Shown here: piece after piece, positions 7,311 to 16,361 of the stretch
Layout: each line of letters starts with the position of its first letter
Position numbering within the stretch: the first letter of the stretch is position 1
NCBI GenBank assembly: GCA_023391425.1
Contig: JAEWAX010000133.1
Span: 1 to 64,000 of the forward strand
Direction: 5' to 3'
Origin: Bacillota bacterium
GTDB lineage: Bacteria; Bacillota; Clostridia; Acetivibrionales; DSM-1351
DNA length: 64,000 nucleotides
The notes under the pieces: model-generated
Told to the model about the DNA's origin: nothing
Seen by the model: the letters and a program-made list of their open reading frames with translations, nothing else
The model's database searches: none
Position numbers and translations under genes: made by a program

Positions 7311-9746
7311 TTAACCCATTACAACCTCAACTTTATGAACCTTACCATCATTGAATACTGGAACGATATTTCCAGCAACCTCAATGCCATCAACAACGAG
7401 CTTTTTAACACCCTTCGAAACGTGATTAGGGTTGCTTACAGATATTTCGAAAGTAGCGTTTCTAAATTTTCTACTTACTTTGTAATCATCCCAATCTTTT
7501 GGAATACAAGGATCTATCATAAGACCATTATAGTCTGGCTTGATACCAAGGATATATTGTGAAATAACAACGAAATTCCAAGCAGCAGTACCTGTTAGCC
7601 ATGAATTCTTTGCTTCACCAGGTTTTGCAGCATCCTTACCAGCAATCATCTGTGAGTAAACATAAGGTTCCGTCTTATGAATCTCGCTGATTTCCTCTGT
7701 ATAAGCTGGAGCTATTTTCTTATAATATTCAAAAGCCCTGTCTCCCCTGCCAATTACTGTTTCACCTGCAATAATCCAAGGATTATTGTGACAGAAGATA
7801 CCTGCATTTTCTTTATATCCCGCTGGGTAAGTTGATATTTCACCCATATTTACATAGTATTTCGTAAACGCAGGATTATTTAGTACTAATCCATATGGAG
7901 TATCAAGATATTTCTTTGCTGAATCGAGAGCCATTTCAACATAGCCTTTATCAACACCTATTCCTGCCATTGAGCACATGCCTTGAGACTCAATAAATAT
8001 CTTACCCTCTTCGTTCTCTTTACTTCCTATTTTGTCGCCGAAGTCGTCATATGCACGAATGAACCATTCTCCATCCCAACCATATTTCAGAACAACCTCA
8101 TTCATCTTGTCTACTTCTTCCTGTGCCTTTTTAGCTTCGTCTGTTAAACCTTTTAATTCACATAATTTAGCATACTCTGGGCCATAGTAAACAAACATTC
8201 CAGCTATGAAAACAGATTCTGCAACCTTTCCATCTTTGCTAGTTGTTGTCTGGAAGGATTCGCCTGGAGTATTTGAGAAACAATTTAAATTTAAGCAATC
8301 GTTCCAATCTGCTCTTCCTATTAAAGGTAATCCATGTGGTCCTAAGTTGCTTACAACATGGTAGAATGAACGTTTTAAATGTTCAAACAATGTAGCTGCA
8401 TTTGATTCATCATTATCAAAAGGAACCATCTCATTAAGAATGTCCATATCACCGGTTTCTTTAATGTAAGCAACTACACCTGCAATTAACCATAGTGGAT
8501 CATCATTGAAGTTTCCTCCAATTTCATCATTTCCCTTTTTGGTCAATGGCTGATATTGATGATATGCTCCACCAGTCTCAAACTGTGTTGCAGCAATATC
8601 AAGTATTCTCTCTCTAGCTCTATCCGGTATCTGATGAACAAATCCTAAAAGATCTTGATTTGAGTCTCTGAAGCCCATTCCTCTACCAATACCTGTTTCA
8701 AAGTATGAAGCACTTCTTGACATATTAAATGTTACCATACATTGATACTGATTCCAAATATTTACCATTCTACAGAGTTTTTGATCCTTATGCTCAAGCT
8801 TGTATTGAGTAAATAGATTATTCCATGAATTCTGCATCTCATCAAAAGCTGCTTGTACTGCAACCGGATTACCTTTAGCTTCAATCATTTCATAAGCTTT
8901 CTTCTTGTTAATTACACCCTTGCTTTCCCACTTGTCATCTTCATCATTCTCAACATATCCAAGTATGAAGTCATATTCTTTTTCTTCACCTGGCTTAAGA
9001 TCAACAGTAATACAGTGAGATGCCATTGGCCCCCATCCGTGAGCAACAGTATTTGTAGGCTCTCCACTTACTGGTACTTGAGGTGCATCAAATCCATTAT
9101 ACAGTCCAACAAAAGTATCTCTGTCTGTATCAAACCCAGTTAGGTCTGCATTTACTGAATAAAAGGCAAAGTGATTTCTTCTCTCTTTGTATTCAGTTTT
9201 ATGATATATTACTGACTTTTCAACTTCAACTTCGCCTGTACTTAAGTTTCTTTGATAGTTTGTTTGGTCATCTTGTGCATTCCACAAACAGAACTCAATA
9301 CATGAGAACAATTTTAAACTTTTATTTTTATCTGTAGTATTCTTAACCTTAACCCTATGAATTTCTCCATTAAAATTCAAAGGTACAAAGAATAGTACTT
9401 CAGAACTTATACCATCTTTACTTCCAGTTATCTTTGTATAACCCATTCCATGTCTACATTCATAGCTATCTAATTCAGCTTTAACTGGTGACCATCCTGG
9501 AGACCACAGACTACCATTGTCATTAATATAGAAGTATCTTCCTCCTATATCAATTGGAACATTATTGTATCTATACCTCGTTATTCTGCGTAAACGCGCG
9601 TCCTTATAAAAGCAATAACCACCTGCAGTATTAGAAATTAATGAGAAAAATTCTTGTGTACCTAAATAGTTTATCCAAGGATAAGGCGTCTTGGGAGTAG
9701 TAATTACATATTCTTTGTTTTGATCATCGAAAAATCCGTATTTCAT
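7311..9746 (-). CDS. cbpA: Cellobiose phosphorylase (GH94)
   Basis: This cytoplasmic enzyme splits cellobiose with phosphate to glucose 1-phosphate and glucose, saving ATP during growth on cellulose. The 811-residue length and the opening MKYGFFDDQNKEYVITTP match the GH94 cellobiose phosphorylase group. An N-terminal beta-sandwich (to about residue 280) is followed by an alpha/alpha barrel. The DWND motif (residues 480-483) has D483 at the position of the known general acid. WLTGTAAW and the NGLMIDPCIP C-terminal region are also conserved. It follows a lacI gene by 43 bases on the same strand, so the two are probably co-transcribed. It corresponds to CbpA of the R. cellulolyticum Cua locus. 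Confidence 0.93.
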   Translation of the reverse strand: MKYGFFDDQNKEYVITTPKTPYPWINYLGTQEFFSLISNTAGGYCFYKDARLRRITRYRYNNVPIDIGGRYFYINDNGSLWSPGWSPVKAELDSYECRHGMGYTKITGSKDGISSEVLFFVPLNFNGEIHRVKVKNTTDKNKSLKLFSCIEFCLWNAQDDQTNYQRNLSTGEVEVEKSVIYHKTEYKERRNHFAFYSVNADLTGFDTDRDTFVGLYNGFDAPQVPVSGEPTNTVAHGWGPMASHCITVDLKPGEEKEYDFILGYVENDEDDKWESKGVINKKKAYEMIEAKGNPVAVQAAFDEMQNSWNNLFTQYKLEHKDQKLCRMVNIWNQYQCMVTFNMSRSASYFETGIGRGMGFRDSNQDLLGFVHQIPDRARERILDIAATQFETGGAYHQYQPLTKKGNDEIGGNFNDDPLWLIAGVVAYIKETGDMDILNEMVPFDNDESNAATLFEHLKRSFYHVVSNLGPHGLPLIGRADWNDCLNLNCFSNTPGESFQTTTSKDGKVAESVFIAGMFVYYGPEYAKLCELKGLTDEAKKAQEEVDKMNEVVLKYGWDGEWFIRAYDDFGDKIGSKENEEGKIFIESQGMCSMAGIGVDKGYVEMALDSAKKYLDTPYGLVLNNPAFTKYYVNMGEISTYPAGYKENAGIFCHNNPWIIAGETVIGRGDRAFEYYKKIAPAYTEEISEIHKTEPYVYSQMIAGKDAAKPGEAKNSWLTGTAAWNFVVISQYILGIKPDYNGLMIDPCIPKDWDDYKVSRKFRNATFEISVSNPNHVSKGVKKLVVDGIEVAGNIVPVFNDGKVHKVEVVMG

Positions 9747-9789
9747 TTTTTAGCCCCTTTCAAAATAATTAATTATGTCAGCAAAGAAT

Positions 9790-10836
9790 TTACTTCTTTG
9801 TGCATGTCTCTCTAATAACCATTTTAGTATCATAACTATAACTCTTAAAACCTTTTTTATTTCTTTTTATATTTGAAATTAGTTCCCTTACAGTTTTCTC
9901 AGCTATATCAAATATTGGAGTAGTTATTGTTGAAAGTGCTGGTCTAATCAAAGATGAAAGAGGAATGTTATCAAATCCAATAATCGATATATCATCAGGA
10001 ATTTTAATGTTATTTTCTTTAAATAACTCTATTGCTGTTATTGCCATATCATCACTCGATGCAAATAATGCTGTTGGTAACTTACCTTTATTAATCAATC
10101 GCTGTACTTCATTAATAGTTTTTGTCTTAATAAAATCACCATGAAGAACAAAGTCCTCATTTACTTCTAAATTATGCCTTTCCATAGTATCAAAAAATGC
10201 TTTATATCTTTGTCTACCAGAATATGTGGAAAGTCTTCCTGCTAATAATCCGATATCAGTGTGCCCCAATTCAATTAAGTATTCAATTGCTGCTACAGCA
10301 CCTTCATAGTCTTTTGAGCCCACTACAATTAAATTGTCATTATCAGACCTATTTTTTTTAATTTCTTCTACATCATAATCAATTAAAGCTATGGGATATC
10401 CTTTTTGTGAAATCTTAATTAGTACATCTGTATCCATTTCTGTACCTATAACTATGCCCCCGTCTATCCTCTTCTGCAGAAATACCTCGCTTACACGACT
10501 ATAGTCATCCTCACAGTAAATAATATTTACTAGAACGTAGTACCCATTAGAATTAGCACAGTCTACTATTGCATTAACAAACTGAGTAAAGTAATTATTG
10601 TTGTATAGTCTATTAGGATTATCTGCATCTGCTATACTTACTATGAATAAACCTATGGTATCGTTATTTTTGCCTGCTAAAACTCTTGCACATGTGTTTG
10701 GTTGATAATTATACTTCTCGATTATCTCAAGCACTTTTTTCTTTGTTTCATCTGGGACATTCGAATAGTTGTTTATTACTCTTGATACGGTGCTTCTGGA
10801 TACTCCTGCAATTTTAGCTATTTCTTCACTTTTCAT
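9790..10836 (-). CDS. LacI/GalR family transcriptional regulator
   Basis: This is a 348-residue DNA-binding repressor of standard architecture. The N-terminal helix-turn-helix reads IAKIAGVSRSTVSRVINN (residues 5-22) and is followed by the hinge and a periplasmic-binding-like effector domain ending in IIGFDNIPLSSLIRPALSTI. It lies directly upstream of cbpA and downstream of a strong terminator that closes the importer operon. The effector may be cellobiose or a product of its cleavage; this is inferred from position. Its ribosome site (AAGGT) is weak. As I recall the described Cua locus (seven genes), it has no LacI gene. Confidence 0.9.
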   Translation of the reverse strand: MKSEEIAKIAGVSRSTVSRVINNYSNVPDETKKKVLEIIEKYNYQPNTCARVLAGKNNDTIGLFIVSIADADNPNRLYNNNYFTQFVNAIVDCANSNGYYVLVNIIYCEDDYSRVSEVFLQKRIDGGIVIGTEMDTDVLIKISQKGYPIALIDYDVEEIKKNRSDNDNLIVVGSKDYEGAVAAIEYLIELGHTDIGLLAGRLSTYSGRQRYKAFFDTMERHNLEVNEDFVLHGDFIKTKTINEVQRLINKGKLPTALFASSDDMAITAIELFKENNIKIPDDISIIGFDNIPLSSLIRPALSTITTPIFDIAEKTVRELISNIKRNKKGFKSYSYDTKMVIRETCTKK

Positions 10837-10915
10837 TTCAAATTTACCTTATAAACTCTATGCATACATTAATTACATAAAATTTATAACCTCAAAAAAT
10901 AATTTTTTTTATTGT

Positions 10916-10954
10916 AAAAATGGGGCTAACGCTATCTAAGCGCTAGCCCCATTT
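10916..10954 (-). terminator. Terminator after the cellodextrin importer operon
   Basis: ATGGGGCTAGCGC and GCGTTAGCCCCAT form a strong stem on the minus strand, followed by TTTTT. It lies 45 bases past the binding-protein stop and before lacI-cbpA, so cbpA expression would need readthrough or its own promoter. Confidence 0.8.
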
Positions 10955-10998
10955 AATATACAATATGTAACTAAAACTAAGTTTGATTAATTACAATA

Positions 10999-12564
10999 CT
11001 ACTTACTTTTAGCTGCAAGGAATGCATCATACTGAGTTTGCATTTCTTTAATAACTTTCTCACAACCTGCTGCTTTAAGTTCTTTATCCATTTTTGCAAC
11101 TTCAGCGTCTACGTCTTTAACAGAACCTGTAAATAATTGTCTGTAGTAATTCTGAACAACGCTCTTACAAGCTGCAATTTCAGTTTCTACGCTCTTTCTA
11201 TCGAATACAAAACCTAAACTATTTAAAACTGTAGCATTATCATTGTATTTTTTGAATTGATCCCACTTATCAGGCATATTTTGATATTCAGTCTCTGTTA
11301 AATAATCCTTGAATTGGTCACCAAATCTCCAACCGCAACCAGCAGAAGTATAACCTTTGTTATCTGGTTTTAACTTGATAACATTGTCAGATATTTTGTC
11401 ATAGTGAACGCCTTCAAGACCATATGAGAACATGTTTCTAAGTGTTTTGTCAGTATAAAGCATTTCTATGAATTTAAATGCTCTCTCAGGATTTGCTGAA
11501 TTCTTAGGAATAGAAAGATTTGATCCACCTGTTTCACGGTTTGATTTAACTACAGGAGTTAAATCTATCTGTACCCAATCAATTCCTCCAGTTGAAGCTT
11601 TCATTTCAAGAGCTTTTCCTGGCTTCATTGATTGTTCAACAGCAAAGTACTTTCCAGATGTCATAAGTGTAACTTGATTTTCCAGTGTAGCACCATCTGC
11701 TGGTAGATAACCCTTTTTAAAATATTCTTGCATTTTCTTGTAATGAGCTACTGATTCAGGTGCTGTGAACTGATTAACAACTGTTGTCTTACTGTTGTCA
11801 GGATATAAAGCGCCTGGAACATCATCATCAGCAAAAGTATCCCAATCTAAGAATTTGAAAGGAGCATCCATCTGTACTGATAAAAATGGATAAATTCCTG
11901 GTTCGCCATTCTTAACCTGCTCAAATACTGGTTCTAAGTCTTCCATCTTTTTTATTTTAGCTGGATCAACCTTGTATTTGTCTGCAAGGTCTTTCTTGAG
12001 AAGTATTCCCCAGTCATGAGCCTGTTCTTTGTTTGTTGGAACACCATAAGTTTTTCCATTAACCTTACCTGATGCACTTACGAAAGCTTCTGTACAAATA
12101 TCATATATAGCAGGACTCTTTGCAAGATAGTCATCCAATGGAAGTAGGTATCCAGCTTGTGAACTGTTCCTGAAGTCAGCAGCCCAAGAAGCAGTGAAAG
12201 CTATATCAAAAGCTTCTCCAGCTGCCAACATTGCGTTTACCTTCTGATTATATGCATCACCATAAGAAAATACTGACATCTTAACATTTACATTGAGTTT
12301 ATCCTTAAGATATTCATTTGCTTTCTGGCAAATCATATCTACATCAGGATCCTGTTGAGGACCAACTGTGTACCAAGAGAGATCTACAGTATCCTTTGGA
12401 ACATCAGATGATGGCTCTGCAGAAGTTGTAGCTGCAGCTGTTGAAGATTCTACTGCAGTTGAAGTTTCTGTACTACTACTGCTCTTGTCTCCACAACCTG
12501 TAAGCGCAATGGATAGCGTAAACGCTGTAACCAAAGCCAAACATAAAAACTTTTTCATTTTCAT
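10999..12564 (-). CDS. cuaA: Cellodextrin ABC transporter substrate-binding lipoprotein (CuaA-like)
   Basis: This is an extracellular lipoprotein that delivers cellodextrins to two permeases. A lipoprotein signal peptide ends in LTGC with C24 as the acylated cysteine, followed by a Ser/Thr/Ala-rich linker and a large extracellular-solute-binding domain of the family 1 group. Start ATG at 12562-12564 has AGGAGG seven bases upstream; the frame is open further to 12633. It is the third gene of permease-permease-binding protein. In R. cellulolyticum CuaA binds cellobiose to cellopentaose; the same role is inferred here. No ATPase gene lies in the cluster, so a shared MsiK/MsmK-type ATPase elsewhere is likely. 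Confidence 0.85.
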   Translation of the reverse strand: MKMKKFLCLALVTAFTLSIALTGCGDKSSSSTETSTAVESSTAAATTSAEPSSDVPKDTVDLSWYTVGPQQDPDVDMICQKANEYLKDKLNVNVKMSVFSYGDAYNQKVNAMLAAGEAFDIAFTASWAADFRNSSQAGYLLPLDDYLAKSPAIYDICTEAFVSASGKVNGKTYGVPTNKEQAHDWGILLKKDLADKYKVDPAKIKKMEDLEPVFEQVKNGEPGIYPFLSVQMDAPFKFLDWDTFADDDVPGALYPDNSKTTVVNQFTAPESVAHYKKMQEYFKKGYLPADGATLENQVTLMTSGKYFAVEQSMKPGKALEMKASTGGIDWVQIDLTPVVKSNRETGGSNLSIPKNSANPERAFKFIEMLYTDKTLRNMFSYGLEGVHYDKISDNVIKLKPDNKGYTSAGCGWRFGDQFKDYLTETEYQNMPDKWDQFKKYNDNATVLNSLGFVFDRKSVETEIAACKSVVQNYYRQLFTGSVKDVDAEVAKMDKELKAAGCEKVIKEMQTQYDAFLAAKSK

Positions 12565-12636
12565 TAAATTGCCTCCTTTAAATTTGTTTAATCTATAGCA
12601 ACCGTAACATCGGCTGTTATCATTAGAAACCAAATA

Positions 12637-13551
12637 TTAACCTTTTACTGCACCAACGGTAAGTCCTTTTACAAAATATCTCTGGAAGAACGGATATGCC
12701 AGTATTATAGGCCCTATTGACAATACAGCTATAGCCATACGTGCACCTTCACTAGGCAAATCACCTATTGCTTTACCAGCTTGTGCAAAGCTAGCGCTTG
12801 AACTTGTTAAGAACTGAATTGCCAGTAGTGTTTGATACATAAGGAATTGTATATTGTACAATTTACTATCGCTAACGAATATCAGGGGTAAATACCAGTC
12901 ATTCCAATAATTCAGACAACAGAACAATCCGATAGTAGCTAATCCGGCACGACATAGTGGAAGAACAATAACAAAGAAGGTTCTGAACTCTCCGGCTCCG
13001 TCTATTTTAGCAGATTCAATAATGGACTCATGAACAGTAGTTTTGTAGAAAGTTCTCATAATAATTACATACCATGCATTCATGAGATAAGGTACTATGA
13101 GTATCCATATTGAATGTTTAATTGGTATAACATTTGTATACACAATATACCAAGGAACTAAGCCTCCACCAAAAATCATTGTAAAATATGCAAGGAATGT
13201 AAATTGCGTTTTGTACTTGAAGCTACTTCTTGATAATGGATATGCATACATGCAAATAGTTAAGAGGCTAAGTAATGTGCCTACTATAGTAACAAATATA
13301 GAAATACCGTAAGCTCTCCATATTACATCACCAGCATCTATAATATAGGAATATGCCTTTAATGAAAGTTCTTTAGGAAAGAATGTGTATCCAGATATTA
13401 ACAATTCCTTTTCGTTTGTAATTGAAATAATTATTACAAAAACCAAAGGTACTATACATAATAAAGATATAATAATAAATAATATATTTAGTAAGAAATC
13501 ACTGAAATGTGAAATTTGACCTACTTTCGCATCATTTTTGTTTAATTTCAT
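12637..13551 (-). CDS. Sugar ABC transporter permease (second subunit)
   Basis: This is a 304-residue carbohydrate permease of the MalG-like family with six predicted membrane segments. The EAA loop reads ESAKIDGAGEFRTFFVIVLP (residues about 180-199), which is the ATPase contact. The ATG has AAGGAGATG upstream. It starts 12 bases after the preceding permease. It would pair with that permease to import cellodextrins, equivalent to one of CuaB/CuaC; I do not know which name fits. The C-terminus FVKGLTVGAVKG is typical of the family. Confidence 0.9.
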   Translation of the reverse strand: MKLNKNDAKVGQISHFSDFLLNILFIIISLLCIVPLVFVIIISITNEKELLISGYTFFPKELSLKAYSYIIDAGDVIWRAYGISIFVTIVGTLLSLLTICMYAYPLSRSSFKYKTQFTFLAYFTMIFGGGLVPWYIVYTNVIPIKHSIWILIVPYLMNAWYVIIMRTFYKTTVHESIIESAKIDGAGEFRTFFVIVLPLCRAGLATIGLFCCLNYWNDWYLPLIFVSDSKLYNIQFLMYQTLLAIQFLTSSSASFAQAGKAIGDLPSEGARMAIAVLSIGPIILAYPFFQRYFVKGLTVGAVKG

Positions 13552-13563
13552 TTGAACATCTCC

Positions 13564-14529
13564 TTAAAATAACGCTTTTTCATCGTCTATTTTCCTAACA
13601 ACTAAATTTGCAGCAAATACGGTTATACAGCCAATAACAGCTTGATAAAGACCAGCAGCAGCAGTCATTCCTATATTGTTTGAATTTCTCAGTGACTTAT
13701 AAACATATGTATCAATAACTTCTGTAACATAAGCTATTTGACCACTATTTCTGGTTACGTTATAGAAAAGACCAAAATCAGCATTAAATATTCTACCAAC
13801 AGCAAGCAATGTCATGATTACCATTATGGATTGAAGCATAGGTAAAGTAATATATTTTATCTGTTGCCATTTAGACGCACCATCCAAAGATGCTGCTTCA
13901 TAATATTCGGTATCTATACCTGCCAATGAAGCAATATAAACAACTACATTGTAGCCGGTATATTTCCACATGTGGAAGAATGTTAGAATGAATGGCCAAG
14001 CTGCTGATTCAGCATACCAATTCACAGGCTCTACTCCCAAGCGACTCAATAGCTGCGTATTGACTAATCCCTTGTCCATGCTGAAGAACGAAAATGCTAA
14101 ATAACTTACGACAATCCATGAAAGGAAGTATGGTAAAAACATAAGACTCTGATAGCCTTTTGCTAATTTTTTTGTTCTCATTTCATTCAATGCTATTGCC
14201 AATGCTACAGGAACAATGAGGTCTAATGCTATAAATACAAAATTGTATAGTATTGTGTTTCTGGTAACATTAAACGCATAAGGTGATTGAAAGAAGAATT
14301 TAAAATTATCAATTCCAGCAAACTCACTTTTAATAAGACTTTCAAAAAAATTATCAAATAACCTATATTTCTTAAAAGCTATTACAACACCAAACATAGG
14401 AAGATAATTGTTTATAAAAAGCAGAATTACCCCTGGTAAAAGCATTACAAATAGTGCACCGTTGTTTTTAATCTCAGAAAAAAAACCTTGTTTGCGTTTA
14501 GTACTAAGAACTTTAGGCTCCGAACTCAA
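13564..14529 (-). CDS. Sugar ABC transporter permease (first subunit)
   Basis: This is a 321-residue carbohydrate permease of the LplB/MalF type. It has a short cytoplasmic N-terminus, about six membrane segments and the EAA loop EAASLDGASKWQQIKYITLP. The start is TTG at 14527-14529, because an in-frame TGA lies nine bases upstream and the next Met is far inside the first membrane segment. A GAGG site lies 12 bases before it, which is a long spacing, so translation may be modest. It is the first gene of the importer operon; CuaR of R. cellulolyticum binds the region upstream of this transporter operon. Confidence 0.9.
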   Translation of the reverse strand: MSSEPKVLSTKRKQGFFSEIKNNGALFVMLLPGVILLFINNYLPMFGVVIAFKKYRLFDNFFESLIKSEFAGIDNFKFFFQSPYAFNVTRNTILYNFVFIALDLIVPVALAIALNEMRTKKLAKGYQSLMFLPYFLSWIVVSYLAFSFFSMDKGLVNTQLLSRLGVEPVNWYAESAAWPFILTFFHMWKYTGYNVVVYIASLAGIDTEYYEAASLDGASKWQQIKYITLPMLQSIMVIMTLLAVGRIFNADFGLFYNVTRNSGQIAYVTEVIDTYVYKSLRNSNNIGMTAAAGLYQAVIGCITVFAANLVVRKIDDEKALF

Positions 14530-14677
14530 AAATGATCACATCCTCATTTGAATTTTATATATAACTTGTGGTATCTGATTTCACTTATATAATATAAATT
14601 TATGAATTATTTATGAATAGATAGAATTGCAATAATGTGTCAATAATTGCTTTGATTAAAGTGCAATATAATACAAC
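14530..14677 (-). promoter_or_regulatory. Upstream region of the cellodextrin importer operon
   Basis: On the minus strand a TTGACA with a TATTCA-like -10 is present. ATTGCA occurs upstream of it (TATTGCAC) and again within the spacer (TTATTGCAAT), a repeat that could be bound by the AraC-type regulator encoded just upstream. The promoter match is weak at the -10 and the binding site is a guess. Confidence 0.35.
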
Positions 14678-14717
14678 AAAATAATACCCTACATTGATAA
14701 TGTAGGGTATTATTTTG
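14678..14717 (-). terminator. Terminator between cuaR and the importer operon
   Basis: AAAATAATACCCTACATT pairs perfectly with its complement around a GAT loop, with T-rich flanks on both strands. It lies 28 bases past the regulator stop and separates the signalling unit from the transport unit. Confidence 0.8.
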
Positions 14718-14744
14718 TTTAACTATTTTTTATACTATTATTTG

Positions 14745-16361
14745 TTATAGAATTGTTTCTCTGTACTCTGATGGAGTTATCCCAGAATGCTTCTTAAACA
14801 GCTTAGAAAAATAATGTGGATCAGAAATGCCAACTAAATCTGCAACCTCATATGTTTTATACTTTACATCCTTTAAGAGTTCCTTTGCCTTTTCAATCCT
14901 TACATCATTAAGATAATCAACAAAATTTTTACCCAATTCCTTTTTAAACATTCGGCTAATATAGAATGTACTAACATAAATACTATCAGCCACTTCATTG
15001 AGTGTAACCTGCTCATTATAATGCTCATGTATATATTCTATAGCTTTTCTCAATACAAGCTTAATACTCCGGTTATTATAGTTATTAACCTTAGCTGCTA
15101 TTCTGAAAGCTACCTCTTCCAGCAAAGAATTTAACTCCTCTAAGCTGTCACATTTTTCAATAAGCTGTAATAAACTTGCAATATCCTTACCTTCCTCGTG
15201 CTTCTTATCAGTCTCGGCTGCGAGTACAGTTATCCTAATGTCATTTATAGATGAAAGTGTACTATAGTAAAAATTCTTTAAATAGTTGATATTAATATTA
15301 TTTGCAGCAATATATCTGAAAATATTCTGGGTTGAAACTTTAACAAGACTTTCATTTCCAGACTTAATACTTTCAAGCAATTGCTTTTGATAATTATCTA
15401 GCGTGGAATAATCCTCGTATCTAAAAAATGAGTTTAAGTCATTGTATTGTATAATAGCATTATTTCCAATATAACTTTTATATTCAAGTGAGCCCAGACA
15501 CTCTTTATGTTTTTCAGTCAGCTCCATTGCAGATACACCATTTGAGCTAACTGCAATAGTAACTGTAAATCCAAATCCATTAGTTATAACTTCCTGAAGA
15601 TATCCGCACCTTTCGCTAACTTCAGAGATGTCTATAGGAGATTTATCAGCTTTTTGTATAATAAATCCTACTCTACTTTTGTTAAGCATTATACTTATGA
15701 CCTCATACTTTTCAGCAAATATTTCCTGAAAAGAATTTACAATACCAAATTGGCATAAATGCTTATCATATTGAGTACTTGTTGATTTCTCATCATAATC
15801 ATTTTCCATAATAACAAGTACAAAGTTTTTTATATCAATCTTAAAAAGCTTCATTTTCTCAATAATTTCATTTTCGTTTGTATTAATACCATATATGATG
15901 TCATGAAGCAATCTTTCTCTTAATATAGGAATGCTCTGTTCAAATAACAATCTAAACCTATCTACTTCCTGATGTTTTATCTCTTGTTCACTGATTTCAT
16001 TAACTGCTTTAGCTAAAACAGATGTTAGCTCTTCGATTTTTGTAGGCTTTAGCAAAAAATCATAAGCACCACACTTAATGGCTTCATGTACGTAATCAAA
16101 ATCTCTATACCCTGTCAGAATAATTATTTTTGAATTTGGTACAATATCCTTAACTTGCTTTATCATATTAATACCATCCAACCCAGGCATATGAATGTCA
16201 GTTATTATAATCTCAGGCAGATACGTCTTGATAAGCTCAATTCCCTCAATACCATCACAAGCATCAGCACATACTTCACAATCAAGCTGCTTCCAATTAA
16301 TGATATTCTTAATTCCCTTTCTTATAATAGATTCGTCATCAATTATTAGAACCTTGTACAT
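14745..16361 (-). CDS. cuaR: AraC-family response regulator (CuaR-like)
   Basis: This cytoplasmic regulator, phosphorylated by the adjacent kinase, activates sugar uptake genes. The receiver domain (1-120) has DDE at 8-10, D55 in IIITDIHMPG and K in FLLKPTK. A long middle region (about 130-430) resembles that of YesN-type regulators. The C-terminal AraC domain has two helix-turn-helices, with ISRMFKKELGKNFVDYLND and FSKLFKKHSGITPSEYRE. At 538 residues it is typical of the YesN group. It overlaps the kinase gene by 23 bases, so translation is coupled. R. cellulolyticum CuaR binds upstream of the cellodextrin importer. Confidence 0.88.
   Translation of the reverse strand: MYKVLIIDDESIIRKGIKNIINWKQLDCEVCADACDGIEGIELIKTYLPEIIITDIHMPGLDGINMIKQVKDIVPNSKIIILTGYRDFDYVHEAIKCGAYDFLLKPTKIEELTSVLAKAVNEISEQEIKHQEVDRFRLLFEQSIPILRERLLHDIIYGINTNENEIIEKMKLFKIDIKNFVLVIMENDYDEKSTSTQYDKHLCQFGIVNSFQEIFAEKYEVISIMLNKSRVGFIIQKADKSPIDISEVSERCGYLQEVITNGFGFTVTIAVSSNGVSAMELTEKHKECLGSLEYKSYIGNNAIIQYNDLNSFFRYEDYSTLDNYQKQLLESIKSGNESLVKVSTQNIFRYIAANNININYLKNFYYSTLSSINDIRITVLAAETDKKHEEGKDIASLLQLIEKCDSLEELNSLLEEVAFRIAAKVNNYNNRSIKLVLRKAIEYIHEHYNEQVTLNEVADSIYVSTFYISRMFKKELGKNFVDYLNDVRIEKAKELLKDVKYKTYEVADLVGISDPHYFSKLFKKHSGITPSEYRETIL

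Noticed and set aside
10999..12564. Nickel/peptide-type binding protein as an alternative for the CuaA-like lipoprotein
   Set aside because: Adjacent LplB-type sugar permeases, the sensor cluster and cellobiose phosphorylase support a sugar ligand.
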